This document shows positions 1 through 7,544 of a DNA stretch of 12,066 nt, piece after piece. The notes beneath the pieces were generated by a model. It searched no databases. It worked only from the letters and a program-made list of their open reading frames with translations, and was not told the origin of the DNA. Source of the DNA: Akkermansia sp. (GTDB lineage Bacteria > Verrucomicrobiota > Verrucomicrobiia > Verrucomicrobiales > Akkermansiaceae); the NCBI GenBank assembly GCA_017555465.1, contig JAFZGH010000027.1:1-12066 (forward strand), in the 5' to 3' direction. Each line of letters opens with the position of its first letter. Position 1 is the first letter of the stretch. The position numbers and the translations under genes are program-made.

Positions 1-2
1 TG

Positions 3-8
3 TATAAT
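3..8 (+). promoter_or_regulatory. Probable -10 box for purM
   Basis: A perfect TATAAT hexamer lies 17 bases before the first purM ATG. The matching -35 box would fall outside the window, so only half of the promoter can be seen. Transcription would be expected to start near position 15. That gives a leader of about 11 bases to the ATG at 26, or about 23 bases to the in-frame ATG at 38. A perfect hexamer can arise by chance, but its position suits a promoter for the purM/purF-like pair. Confidence 0.5.
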
Positions 9-25
9 GCGCGCGCATCCAAGCG

Positions 26-1036
26 ATGATTCAAGCTATGTCCGGCAATCTCACTTACAAGCAGTCCGGCGTCGACACTATTGAGGCGCAGTCTTTTGTT
101 TCTGATATCAGTGCACACGTGAAGCGCACGCAGAAAAACCGTCAGCTCTGCAATGCTTTCGGTCTCTTTGCTGCCGCATACGACCTTTCCTCCTACAAGG
201 AGCCGGTTATCGTGACCGGAACGGATGGCGTGGGCACCAAGACCGAAATCCTCTTCGACATGGATATGCTCGAAACCGCCGGTAAGGATCTGGTGGCCAT
301 GAACGTGAACGACCTGCTCACCACCGGTGGCGACCCCCTCCTCTTCCTTGACTACCTCGGCATTTCCAACCTGGAAACCGAGCGTCCCCGCATCACCCGC
401 CTGGTGGCCGGCATGTGCGACTACCTCGAAAGCTGCAACTGCATCCTGGCCGGCGGCGAAACCGCTGAAATGCCCGGCGTTGTGCCCGAGGGTCTGGTGG
501 AACTGGCCGGCTTCAGCATCGGCTGCGTTGAAAAGAGCGCAATGATTGACCCCAGCCAGGTGGCCGTGGGCGATATTCTCATCGGCTACCCCAGCGATGG
601 CTTCCATGCCAACGGCTGGAGCCTCGTGCGCCGAGTCCTTGCCCAGAACCCCGACCTGCTCACCCAGGAAGAACTGCGCGACCTGCTCGCTCCCACCCGC
701 CTGTACCATGACGTGGTGTACGATATGCGCAAGCTCGGCATCACCCCCAAGGCATACGCCCACATCACCGGCGGCGGCCTGCCCGAAAACCTGGAACGCT
801 TCCTTGGCGAGAAGGGCGCTGACCTCGAAATCCCCTACTGGGACAACGCCCCCGCCCAGAAGGTGCTGCAGTTCGTTGATGCAGAAGACCGCTTCCACAC
901 CTTCAACATGGGTATCGGCTGGGTAGCCATCGTCTCCCCCGACCAGGTGGAACAGGCCCTTACCGCAGGTCCCGGCGGCTTTGTCATCGGCACCATGCGC
1001 GAAGGCAAGGGCATCAAGGTCACCGTACGCAAGTAA
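26..1036 (+). CDS. purM: Phosphoribosylformylglycinamidine cyclo-ligase (AIR synthetase, PurM)
   Basis: Cytoplasmic enzyme of de novo purine synthesis that closes FGAM to 5-aminoimidazole ribonucleotide using ATP. Its 336 residues are close to the family norm (about 345). The signatures occur in order: YKQSGVD near residue 11, GTDGVGTK at 65-72, MNVND at 92-96, the strongly diagnostic GGETAEMPG at 143-151, SDGFHANGWSLVR around 190-202, LLAPTR near 220, and HITGGGLPEN at 246-255. The family is normally a dimer sharing its active sites. Two in-frame starts exist, ATG at 26 and ATG at 38. Neither has a Shine-Dalgarno sequence, and the second gives the more usual short N-terminus before YKxxGVD. 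The next gene begins 18 bases after the stop, so the two are probably cotranscribed. The protein looks complete and ordinary. Confidence 0.96.
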   Translation: MIQAMSGNLTYKQSGVDTIEAQSFVSDISAHVKRTQKNRQLCNAFGLFAAAYDLSSYKEPVIVTGTDGVGTKTEILFDMDMLETAGKDLVAMNVNDLLTTGGDPLLFLDYLGISNLETERPRITRLVAGMCDYLESCNCILAGGETAEMPGVVPEGLVELAGFSIGCVEKSAMIDPSQVAVGDILIGYPSDGFHANGWSLVRRVLAQNPDLLTQEELRDLLAPTRLYHDVVYDMRKLGITPKAYAHITGGGLPENLERFLGEKGADLEIPYWDNAPAQKVLQFVDAEDRFHTFNMGIGWVAIVSPDQVEQALTAGPGGFVIGTMREGKGIKVTVRK

Positions 1037-1054
1037 CCCTCAAATACCATTTAT

Positions 1055-2953
1055 ATGTCCGCAGCCATCCGCCTGCTCAAACCGCTTTCCTACTTTGCAG
1101 AAAAGTACGGAAATCCCGAGTGGGCATTCAATAAACTGTTCCTCCTGCTGGAGAAACAGCGCAACCGTGGCCAGGACGGCGCTGGGTTCGGCTGTATCAA
1201 GCTGAACATGCCGCTGGGCGAGCCCTACATCTTCCGCTCCCGCGCAGTGGGTGGCTCTGCCCTTACTGACATCTTCACCACACAGCAGCGCAATCTGCGC
1301 AACATGCGTAACTCCGGCCTCATCGAAGGCTCGGATGCATACACCTTCAAGAAGCATTTCAACTACGGTGGTGAAGTGCTCATGGGTCACATGCTGTATG
1401 GTTCCAGCGGTGTGCAGTATGATGAAGGCAACTGCCACCCCTTCGTGCGCCGCTCCAACTGGCCCACCCGCACCCTCATGCTCCAGGGCGATTACTCCAT
1501 GACCAACGTGGAGGAATTGCACGAGAAGCTCATGGAGCGAGGCCAGCATCCGGTGTTTGACACCAACACCCAGGCTATTCTGGAAGAAGTGGGCTACCAC
1601 CTCGACGAAGCCCACACCGACAAATACCGCGAACTGCGCAAGCAGAATGTGGATGGTCGTGAAATTCCCCAGATTATTTCTGCCGAACTCAACCTCTATG
1701 ATGTCATCAGCAACGCCTGCACCAACTGGGACGGCGGCTATGTCCTCATGGGGGCTGTGGGTAATGGTGACTTCTTCTGCCTGCGAGACCCGCACGGCAT
1801 CCGCCACTGCTACTACATCCAGACCGATGAGCTCATCGCCATCGCCAGCGAGCGCGCACCGCTCATGAGCGTTATGGAAGTGGAAGCAAGCGATGTGCAC
1901 GAGCTTGGTGCAGCCAACATGCTGCTGGTCAAGGCAGATGGAAAGGTAAGCATCAAGGAATACACCACGCCCGGCAAGTTCACCCCCTGCTGCTTCGAGG
2001 ACATCTACACCTCCCGCGGCAACGACCCGGTCATCTACCGCGAACGCAAGGCCCTGGGTGCCAACCTCACGGAAAAAGTGGTCGCCAGCCTGGATAAGAA
2101 TGACTTCTCCAAGGCAGCCATCACCTTCATTCCCAACACGGCAGAGGTTTCCTACTACGGTCTGCTCGAAGGCCTGCGCGCCTACCGCCGCAACAAGGTC
2201 TCCCAGGAGATGGTTGAGGCCTTCCGCAAGGGTGAGATGAGCGAAGCCCTCATCAACGAACTCATCCTGCGCCGCTGGCCGCGTGCAGAAAAGATTGCCC
2301 ACAAGGACATCAAGCTCCGCACCTTCATCTCGGAAGCCAGCAGCCGCAAGCAAATGGCCTCCATGGTCTACGACCTCACCTATGGTGCAGTCGGCGAGGA
2401 TGAAGTGCTCGTGGCCATCGATGACTCCATCGTACGCGGTACCACGCTCAAGATGAGTCTGCTGCGCCTGCTTTCCCGCACCAGGGCCCGCAAGATTGTG
2501 GTTGTATCCTCTGCACCGCAGGTGCGTTACCCTGACTTCTACGGCATCGACATGAAGGAAATGGGGCAGTTCGTTGCCTTCCTGGCCGCCATCAACCTGC
2601 TGCACCGCAAGGGGCTGAGCAATGTCATCACCGATGTGTACAACGAGTGCCGCTACCAGCTCACCCTGCCCATAGAGAAGCGCACCAACCCCGTGCGCCG
2701 CATCTACGGTGCCCTCACTGAGGACGAAATCACAGCCGAAATCTCTCGCATGGTCACGCCGGAGGACTCCCCCTGCGAAATCCAGTGCGTCTACCAGAGT
2801 CTGGAAGGCCTGCACAGTGCCATCGAAGCCCCCTGTGGCGACTGGTACTTCAGCGGCCACTATCCGACCCCGGGCGGTTACACCCTCATCAACAAGACCT
2901 ATATCGCATGGTACGAAAAGACACGCGGCAGAGCCGGTGACTTCGTGCTGTAA
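1055..2953 (+). CDS. PurF-like amidophosphoribosyltransferase with a degenerate glutaminase domain
   Basis: The fold is that of glutamine PRPP amidotransferase: an N-terminal class II (Ntn) glutaminase domain, then a type I phosphoribosyltransferase domain. Its 632 residues resemble the long form I recall from Bacteroidota and exceed the 470-505 of classical PurF. The PRPP loop is intact (DDSIVRGTT, 456-464), as are RDPHGIR, FIPNTAEVSYYG and FYGIDM, and RGQDGAG is kept at 38-44. The glutaminase residues are not. The protein begins MSAAIRLLKPL with no Cys after the initiator, and the first Cys is residue 47. The usual GHxRY reads GHMLY (Leu114), and the oxyanion-hole region reads GDYSMTN (Asp146). 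The purM stop in the same frame, seven codons upstream, leaves no room for a missed Cys. It may use free ammonia or another amine, or have a different role. The family call is firm; I withhold purF because classical activity is doubtful. Confidence 0.85.
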   Translation: MSAAIRLLKPLSYFAEKYGNPEWAFNKLFLLLEKQRNRGQDGAGFGCIKLNMPLGEPYIFRSRAVGGSALTDIFTTQQRNLRNMRNSGLIEGSDAYTFKKHFNYGGEVLMGHMLYGSSGVQYDEGNCHPFVRRSNWPTRTLMLQGDYSMTNVEELHEKLMERGQHPVFDTNTQAILEEVGYHLDEAHTDKYRELRKQNVDGREIPQIISAELNLYDVISNACTNWDGGYVLMGAVGNGDFFCLRDPHGIRHCYYIQTDELIAIASERAPLMSVMEVEASDVHELGAANMLLVKADGKVSIKEYTTPGKFTPCCFEDIYTSRGNDPVIYRERKALGANLTEKVVASLDKNDFSKAAITFIPNTAEVSYYGLLEGLRAYRRNKVSQEMVEAFRKGEMSEALINELILRRWPRAEKIAHKDIKLRTFISEASSRKQMASMVYDLTYGAVGEDEVLVAIDDSIVRGTTLKMSLLRLLSRTRARKIVVVSSAPQVRYPDFYGIDMKEMGQFVAFLAAINLLHRKGLSNVITDVYNECRYQLTLPIEKRTNPVRRIYGALTEDEITAEISRMVTPEDSPCEIQCVYQSLEGLHSAIEAPCGDWYFSGHYPTPGGYTLINKTYIAWYEKTRGRAGDFVL

Positions 2954-2966
2954 GAAAAAGTCATCA

Positions 2967-3002
2967 CCGGGGCGGGGAGCAGCCAGCAGTTCCCCGCCCC
3001 GG
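2967..3002 (+). terminator. GC-rich hairpin after the PurF-like gene, possible terminator
   Basis: A perfect 12-base-pair stem (CCGGGGCGGGGA at 2967-2978 with TCCCCGCCCCGG at 2991-3002) encloses a 12-base loop, starting 14 bases after the PurF-like stop. No T tract follows on the plus strand; the downstream bases are C-rich. It may be a terminator without a U tract, an RNA-stabilising 3' end, or an attenuator ahead of the sigma gene. On the minus strand a T-rich run lies 7 bases beyond the stem, but no minus-strand gene ends here. Confidence 0.5.
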
Positions 3003-3034
3003 ATTCCCCCAACCCCACCCTATGCCCTACCACC

Positions 3035-3637
3035 ATGAAAGAAGCATCCAGAGAATCGTTTGCAGACCTGCCGGATGACGAACTCATCGCAAGCACCCTG
3101 GCAGGCAAGACACGAGCATACGATGAACTCATCCGGCGGCACAGCCGGAAGCTCAACGCCATGCTCATCCAGATGCTCAACAGCGAGGCAGACGCCTACG
3201 ACATTGCCCAGGAATCCTTCCTCAAGGCCTTTCATTCCCTGCGTTACTTCAAAGGCAACAGCTCCTTCTACACCTGGCTCTACTCCATCGCGCTCAACAA
3301 CGCGCGTAATTTTCTGCGCAAGCGCAAGCGAGAGCACAGCTACAGCCTCGATAACGATGAAAAAGGCAACCCGCTGGAAAAAGACAGCGAGCTGGCCGAT
3401 GCCAACCTGGAATCTGACCCTGTCCGCAAGGCTCAGGTCAATGACCTGCGCAGCAAACTGACCCGCGCCATATCCCAGCTTTCCCCAGCCCACCAGGAAG
3501 TCGTGAACCTCTGCGACATCCAGGGGCTCTCCTACCCGCAGATAGCCAAACTTATCAATATCTCCGAGGGCACGCTGCGCTCCCGCCTGCACTACGCCCA
3601 CCGCCAGCTGCAGGGCCTGCTGGCAGATGAGGTCTGA
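3035..3637 (+). CDS. ECF-type RNA polymerase sigma-70 family factor
   Basis: A 200-residue sigma factor with only regions 2 and 4, as in extracytoplasmic-function sigmas. Region 2 spans about residues 29-98. It holds the core-binding DAYDIAQESFLKAF (53-66) and the -10-recognition stretch ending in a basic RNFLRKRKRE. An acidic linker (about 101-130) leads to region 4 (about 146-195), whose helix-turn-helix YPQIAKLINISEGTLRSRL (167-185) would read the -35 element. The ATG at 3035 gives a normal N-terminus; no Shine-Dalgarno sequence precedes it. No anti-sigma or other membrane regulator is adjacent on the same strand: the PurF-like gene lies upstream beyond a hairpin, and the gene downstream is convergent. 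The regulon and control signal cannot be read from the window. It may be read from the purM promoter or from a weak promoter of its own. Confidence 0.93.
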   Translation: MKEASRESFADLPDDELIASTLAGKTRAYDELIRRHSRKLNAMLIQMLNSEADAYDIAQESFLKAFHSLRYFKGNSSFYTWLYSIALNNARNFLRKRKREHSYSLDNDEKGNPLEKDSELADANLESDPVRKAQVNDLRSKLTRAISQLSPAHQEVVNLCDIQGLSYPQIAKLINISEGTLRSRLHYAHRQLQGLLADEV

Positions 3638-3643
3638 AGGGCT

Positions 3644-3946
3644 TTACTTACGATGCGGGGAGCAATGCCGCACCGGGTGTCGGTGTGGATACGCCCTGTG
3701 TGCATGCGCAGCAGGACGAGGGGCGCGGGGAGGCGCTATGTGCCGGTGTGGGCGGTGGCAATACCGCGGACCATGGTGGCAATGCGGCGCAGGCGGGCAC
3801 GGACGGCACACAGGAGGCGGACATGGAGTACAGACAGGAGCACCAACAGTGAGGCTGACATGCACCCGGGCCTCTGCACGGCTGCCGCACAGGGCTACAA
3901 GTAACAGGCAGACGGCAAATACGCTTGAAAGAAGTTTCGTTTTCAT
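3644..3946 (-). CDS. Small secreted Cys/His/Pro-rich basic protein, function unknown
   Basis: I do not recognise a family. The 100-residue product starts with a good type I signal peptide: basic MKTK, a hydrophobic core, and AEA cleavage after residue 26. The VALC near residue 20 is not a proper lipobox. The predicted 74-residue mature part has about 18 Pro, 13 His, 11 Arg and 7 Cys, and no Asp or Glu. Cys39/Cys42 and Cys47/Cys50 form two CxxC pairs, followed by a His cluster at 55-69. This suggests binding of metal or a polyanion outside the membrane, but that is inference. The signal peptide makes the minus-strand reading far better than the overlapping frames. The stop lies 6 bases from the convergent sigma stop. 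The start is 16 bases beyond the murJ terminator, so no separate promoter is obvious and expression may depend on read-through. Confidence 0.7.
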   Translation of the reverse strand: MKTKLLSSVFAVCLLLVALCGSRAEARVHVSLTVGAPVCTPCPPPVCRPCPPAPHCHHGPRYCHRPHRHIAPPRAPRPAAHAHRAYPHRHPVRHCSPHRK

Positions 3947-3961
3947 ATTGGCTTACATCAG

Positions 3962-3987
3962 AAAAGGCGACCGAGCGGCCGTCTTTT
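3962..3987 (-). terminator. Hairpin terminator after murJ
   Basis: The hairpin is flanked by AAAA (3962-3965) and TTTT (3984-3987). The stem pairs GGCG (66-69) with CGTC-side bases, with one G-T wobble, one A/C mismatch at 3970/3979, and an inner CC/GG pair closing a GAGC loop. Read on the minus strand it lies 27 bases after the murJ stop and ends in a short T run, so it should end the hom-lysC-TPR-TPR-murJ transcript. The symmetrical A/T flanks would also let it work on the plus strand. Confidence 0.75.
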
Positions 3988-4013
3988 GTGTAAATTCCAT
4001 GAAAAAAAATGAC

Positions 4014-5864
4014 TCATCCGCGACGCAGCACGCGGGAAACAATCGCCTGCATTTCCGGTACGCGGAAGAGAACACAGCCGATGCCGTAGAGTGCAGCACC
4101 ACCGATACCGCCCAGGGCCAGCGCTCCGAAACGGGAGAAGAAACTCCACTCGGTAAATGAGCTGAAGCAGAACGCGTGCACCAGGTAGCAGCCCAGGGCC
4201 AGCAGTGCCCCCGCGCCAGCAATGCGCAGCACGCCCGGCACCAGCACCCGGCAGGACATGCTGCCCAGCAAATGGCGCAGGTAGAGGAAGTAGAACACGA
4301 AGTTCAGCGTGGTCACAATCGAGGTAGTCAACGCCAGATACATGGCAGGCATTCCCAGGATATGCACGAAGGTATAGTTACAGCCCACGGAGATACAGAA
4401 AGCCACCAGCGCCAGCCCGGCAGGAGCCCAGGGTTTTTCCAGCGCCAGGAATACGGGCTGCAGCACTTTCATTCCCGCATAGGCCAGCAGGCCTGCCGAG
4501 TAGGCCGCCAGCACATTGCCGGTGAATTCGGAAGCTGCGGCATCGAACCGGCCGCGCTGGTAGAACACACTCACAATCTCCGTGCCCCAGATGCTCAGGA
4601 ACACGGCAGAAGGCACTGCAAACAACGCCACAAAGCGTAAGGCTTTTGCCAGGTGAATCGAAATTTCCTGTCCGGCTTCGCCGCCGGCGGTCAGAGTCAT
4701 GCGAGATACCGTGGGCAGCACCACCATGCCCACCGCCACACCGAAGAGGGCCACCGGCAGCTGCCACAGGTGGAATGCACTGGAAAGAGCCGTCACCGAA
4801 CCGGGTTGCAGGTAGAGCGCAAAGGCAGTGTTGATGAAGATATTGGTCTGGGTAATGCCGGCAGCAATCACGCCGGGCAGCATGAGTAGCCACACGCGGC
4901 GCGCCGCCGGGTCTGTGAAGCTGAACCACTTTCCTGACCAGCGCAGGCCGATATCCCAATGCGGACGACAGCCCTTCTGCTTCATCTTGGGCAGCTGCAC
5001 CAGCACCTGCGCCGCACCACCGCAGACTACGGCAACGGCAAAGCCATACAGGGCATCCGGCCCGAAAGAGGGGTCAATGAACCAGCCGATGAGCGCGCCC
5101 ACGGCCACCGTGGTGAGGTTAAAGGCCGCACTGGCCAGGTTCGGCAGGCCGAACACGCCAAAAACATTCAACGCCCCCATGCACAGGGCCGAAACGGAGG
5201 CAAGCAGGATGAAGGGCCAGATGATGCGGCACAAATCCGTAGCGAGTGCCATGAAGCTGCGCGGTTCAATACGAGTCACGCCGGCAGGCACATTTTCCGC
5301 AGCGCAGGTGAGCGCGATTTTCTGGCCGTGCTCCAGTTTTTCCACCACAGAGAGGCGCAGGCAGGAATCGGCGGTAAGCCCTTCAATCTTTTCAGACGCC
5401 TCAAAGAGCACCTCTTTCATGCCATCAGCATTCGTTCGCAAGCCTCGGTAGGCGGCATCTGCGCAGACCATGGTGGGCGCGCCCCAGGGCGTGTGCAGCA
5501 CCACGCGGGCACGCTCCGGATACAGCTGCTGCATGAATACCCCCGCAAGCAGAACACCGGCAGAAACAATGCAGATCATCAGCGATATGAGCTGCGAGCT
5601 CACGCGGTTGGCCAGCCCCCAGGCGGCCTGGGCGCCCTCCTGTTTCTCCACCTTGCTCATCACGCTGGTGAAGCTCTGGGAAAGCGCGCCTTCGGCAAAC
5701 ATATCGCGCAGCATGTTCGGCACGCGAAAAGCGGTCAGGAAAGCATCCAGCGCTCCGGTGGCACCGAAAAGCGAGGTATAGACAATCTCACGCAGCAGGC
5801 CGGTGAAACGGCAGCAGAAAATGGCAGCTGTGGCGATGAGGCTCTTTTTCTGCATCGAGGACAT
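4014..5864 (-). CDS. murJ: MurJ/MviN family lipid II flippase with an extracytoplasmic insertion
   Basis: Inner-membrane protein of the MOP superfamily that moves the peptidoglycan precursor lipid II across the membrane. Family marks are clear: RFTGLLRE (Arg19, Arg25), LDAFLTAFRVPNMLRDMFAEGALSQSF (split here as LDAFLTAF and RVPNMLRDMFAEGALSQSF, Arg53), RIIWPFILLASVSALCMGALN (TM4, about 211-232), and LPVALFGVAVG. At 616 residues it is about 100 longer than E. coli MurJ (511). Most of the excess is a soluble stretch at about 113-203, between TM3 and TM4, with Cys134, Cys168 and Cys187. It should face the periplasm. The TM8-equivalent motif reads SSAFHLWQLP where E. coli has ADRLMEFP, so the Arg270 position is His365. 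The start at 5864 lacks a Shine-Dalgarno sequence, and a second ATG lies three codons on. It is the last gene of the operon, 21 bases after the TPR gene. The family is certain, lipid II as substrate probable. Confidence 0.93.
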   Translation of the reverse strand: MSSMQKKSLIATAAIFCCRFTGLLREIVYTSLFGATGALDAFLTAFRVPNMLRDMFAEGALSQSFTSVMSKVEKQEGAQAAWGLANRVSSQLISLMICIVSAGVLLAGVFMQQLYPERARVVLHTPWGAPTMVCADAAYRGLRTNADGMKEVLFEASEKIEGLTADSCLRLSVVEKLEHGQKIALTCAAENVPAGVTRIEPRSFMALATDLCRIIWPFILLASVSALCMGALNVFGVFGLPNLASAAFNLTTVAVGALIGWFIDPSFGPDALYGFAVAVVCGGAAQVLVQLPKMKQKGCRPHWDIGLRWSGKWFSFTDPAARRVWLLMLPGVIAAGITQTNIFINTAFALYLQPGSVTALSSAFHLWQLPVALFGVAVGMVVLPTVSRMTLTAGGEAGQEISIHLAKALRFVALFAVPSAVFLSIWGTEIVSVFYQRGRFDAAASEFTGNVLAAYSAGLLAYAGMKVLQPVFLALEKPWAPAGLALVAFCISVGCNYTFVHILGMPAMYLALTTSIVTTLNFVFYFLYLRHLLGSMSCRVLVPGVLRIAGAGALLALGCYLVHAFCFSSFTEWSFFSRFGALALGGIGGAALYGIGCVLFRVPEMQAIVSRVLRRG

Positions 5865-5885
5865 AAGCGCTGAAGATAGATAGGG

Positions 5886-7523
5886 TTATCGGACTTTTTC
5901 GGGCAAATCCTCGCGTATCTTGCGGGCAAAGGCCTTAGCGGTGGTCTTGTCACCCAGCAGCAGGCAGGTGCGGGAAAGTTCACGCATAGTGGAGCGGTAA
6001 AGGCCCTGCTCCGCTTTCTCCAGACGCTCCTTATCAGCTTCGCTCATCTGGTCAATGCTGTTCTGGATGGAACGCAGAGTGCGGAAACACACAATATCCT
6101 GCTCTGCCTTACGCTGCGCCAGCGCCAGATTCAAGCGGGCGCGCAGGGTCTTGCCCGTGGTAAGGTCTGGATTCACTTCCTCAACCATGCGGGTGCATTC
6201 CTGCACCCACTTGAGGGCATTTTTGTATTCCTGCTTCTGGGTGTAGTAGGCAGCCAGTTCATGTGCAATGCGCGTGCGGAAATCGGAATCTTTCTTCACG
6301 AGTGCGGGATTCTGCAGCATCATCTCCCAGCTGCGCGACAGCAGCTCGATTTTCTCCTCACCGTCCGTGTGCGTGGACAGGTAGGTAAGCACACGCATGA
6401 TTTCAGCAGCATCCTTTTCATGGTCGAGAAGGTAACGGTAATCCCGAACCGCCTCCTGTGTATTACCGCGGGCTTCGTTGGCACGGGAGCGGATGCGGGC
6501 GATGCGAAGTTGCAATGCAGGCGTCATTTCCCCATAGCCCTCAGCAAAGGCAGCAGCCAGCGAAAGCGCCTGGGCGCAGCCCTCATGATTGCCCAGACGA
6601 TGCCGCAGCTCACCCAGCAGCAGGTAACACTGCGGCAGGCGGTGTTCCTTGTCGGGGTATTCCAGCATGGCATCACGACAGCGCAGCAGCTTTTCCTCAA
6701 TTTCCTTGAGAGTATGCTGCGGCAGATTAGGATTATCGCGCAGGGCTGTTGTCACCTCCTCCAGCATGAGCTGGGAGGTTGCCGGGCAAAGCGGCCACTT
6801 AGCCTGTTCCAGAATATTACGGGTCATCTGCAGCACCGGGTCTTTCACTGCGCACACGCCAGCGCGCATCATCTGCAGCGCGGCAGCCTCGGCTGCCAGT
6901 TCCGGGGAACGCAAACGCACCAGCACACCGGGGGCATCCAGACGAGCGATGGCTTTCACGGCTTCATCATTCCGCTGCATGCGGATGCAGGTTTCTGCCG
7001 TGCGGCGGATGGAACGCAGCAACAATTCGGTGTGCTCCGGGGCATTCACGAGTTTATCCTGCAGTTCGCGGTCCAGCCGCAGCTGCAATTCAAAGTCACC
7101 ATGCTCCGTGGCGGCCACAGCCAGACGGTCAAGCCCTTCCACAGGTGCCAGTGATTCCACCTCCGGCAGAATACGCACGGCCTCTGCCCACTGTCCTTTA
7201 TCCACCAGGCGGGAAAGCAGAATCCAGCGGAATTGTCGCTGGGTATCAGCATTCTTGATCCAACCCAGCCGTGAACGGGAGTTTTCTGCCAATTCCAACA
7301 GGCGGGACTTATCGCCTGCCAGGTCGCCCAACAGGCGTTCCAGATTCTGGTTGGCCTCATCATTGCTGGCAACGATGACGGTCTGTCCTTTGAAGAACGT
7401 GATGATGTCCTGCCCCTTGGCAAACAAGCCCCAGAGCAGCAGCGCACCAACAGTCAGGCCGGCAGCGGCCAGCGGCAGCATGTGGTTACTCTTCTTGCGG
7501 GGGGGACGATAGCGGCGGTTCAT
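5886..7523 (-). CDS. Membrane-anchored TPR-like repeat protein (second of a tandem pair)
   Basis: A 545-residue protein of unknown function. A basic N-terminus (MNRRYRPPRKK) precedes one membrane segment at about 15-35. By the positive-inside rule this places the rest outside the cytoplasm. The remainder is an all-helical, Leu/Ala/Glu-rich solenoid with degenerate TPR-like hairpins, for example around RLVDKGQWAEAVRIL (105-119), LLLGELRHRLGNHEGCAQAL and ALAQRKAEQD. No enzymatic motif is visible. Residues 58-119 align without gaps to residues 86-147 of the upstream neighbour, with QN, LL, WIK, W and AVxxL at identical spacing, so the two are paralogues. The gene sits 21 bases from each neighbour, between the paralogue and murJ, which suggests a scaffold or assembly role at the envelope. 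That role is inference. No Shine-Dalgarno sequence precedes the ATG. Confidence 0.88.
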   Translation of the reverse strand: MNRRYRPPRKKSNHMLPLAAAGLTVGALLLWGLFAKGQDIITFFKGQTVIVASNDEANQNLERLLGDLAGDKSRLLELAENSRSRLGWIKNADTQRQFRWILLSRLVDKGQWAEAVRILPEVESLAPVEGLDRLAVAATEHGDFELQLRLDRELQDKLVNAPEHTELLLRSIRRTAETCIRMQRNDEAVKAIARLDAPGVLVRLRSPELAAEAAALQMMRAGVCAVKDPVLQMTRNILEQAKWPLCPATSQLMLEEVTTALRDNPNLPQHTLKEIEEKLLRCRDAMLEYPDKEHRLPQCYLLLGELRHRLGNHEGCAQALSLAAAFAEGYGEMTPALQLRIARIRSRANEARGNTQEAVRDYRYLLDHEKDAAEIMRVLTYLSTHTDGEEKIELLSRSWEMMLQNPALVKKDSDFRTRIAHELAAYYTQKQEYKNALKWVQECTRMVEEVNPDLTTGKTLRARLNLALAQRKAEQDIVCFRTLRSIQNSIDQMSEADKERLEKAEQGLYRSTMRELSRTCLLLGDKTTAKAFARKIREDLPEKVR

Positions 7524-7544
7524 ACAGCTTGTGACAATTCTTTG

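Noticed and set aside
1040..2860. A 606-codon open frame antisense to the PurF-like gene
   Set aside because: It mirrors the codon bias of a GC-rich gene and has no recognisable domain, signal or start context. The opposite strand encodes an unmistakable family member.
3637..4013. Possible transfer or island junction in the middle intergenic region
   Set aside because: It holds a small gene and a terminator; I see no direct repeats, integrase, transposase or tRNA fragment there.
3627..4160. A 177-codon plus-strand frame overlapping the sigma end, rich in Cys and Gly
   Set aside because: It is antisense to the secreted protein, starts inside sigma and runs through the terminator and into murJ. 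The minus-strand frame has the signal peptide.
4959..5873. A 304-codon open frame on the plus strand opposite murJ
   Set aside because: The translation lacks hydrophobic structure or motifs and is the antisense of conserved MurJ segments.
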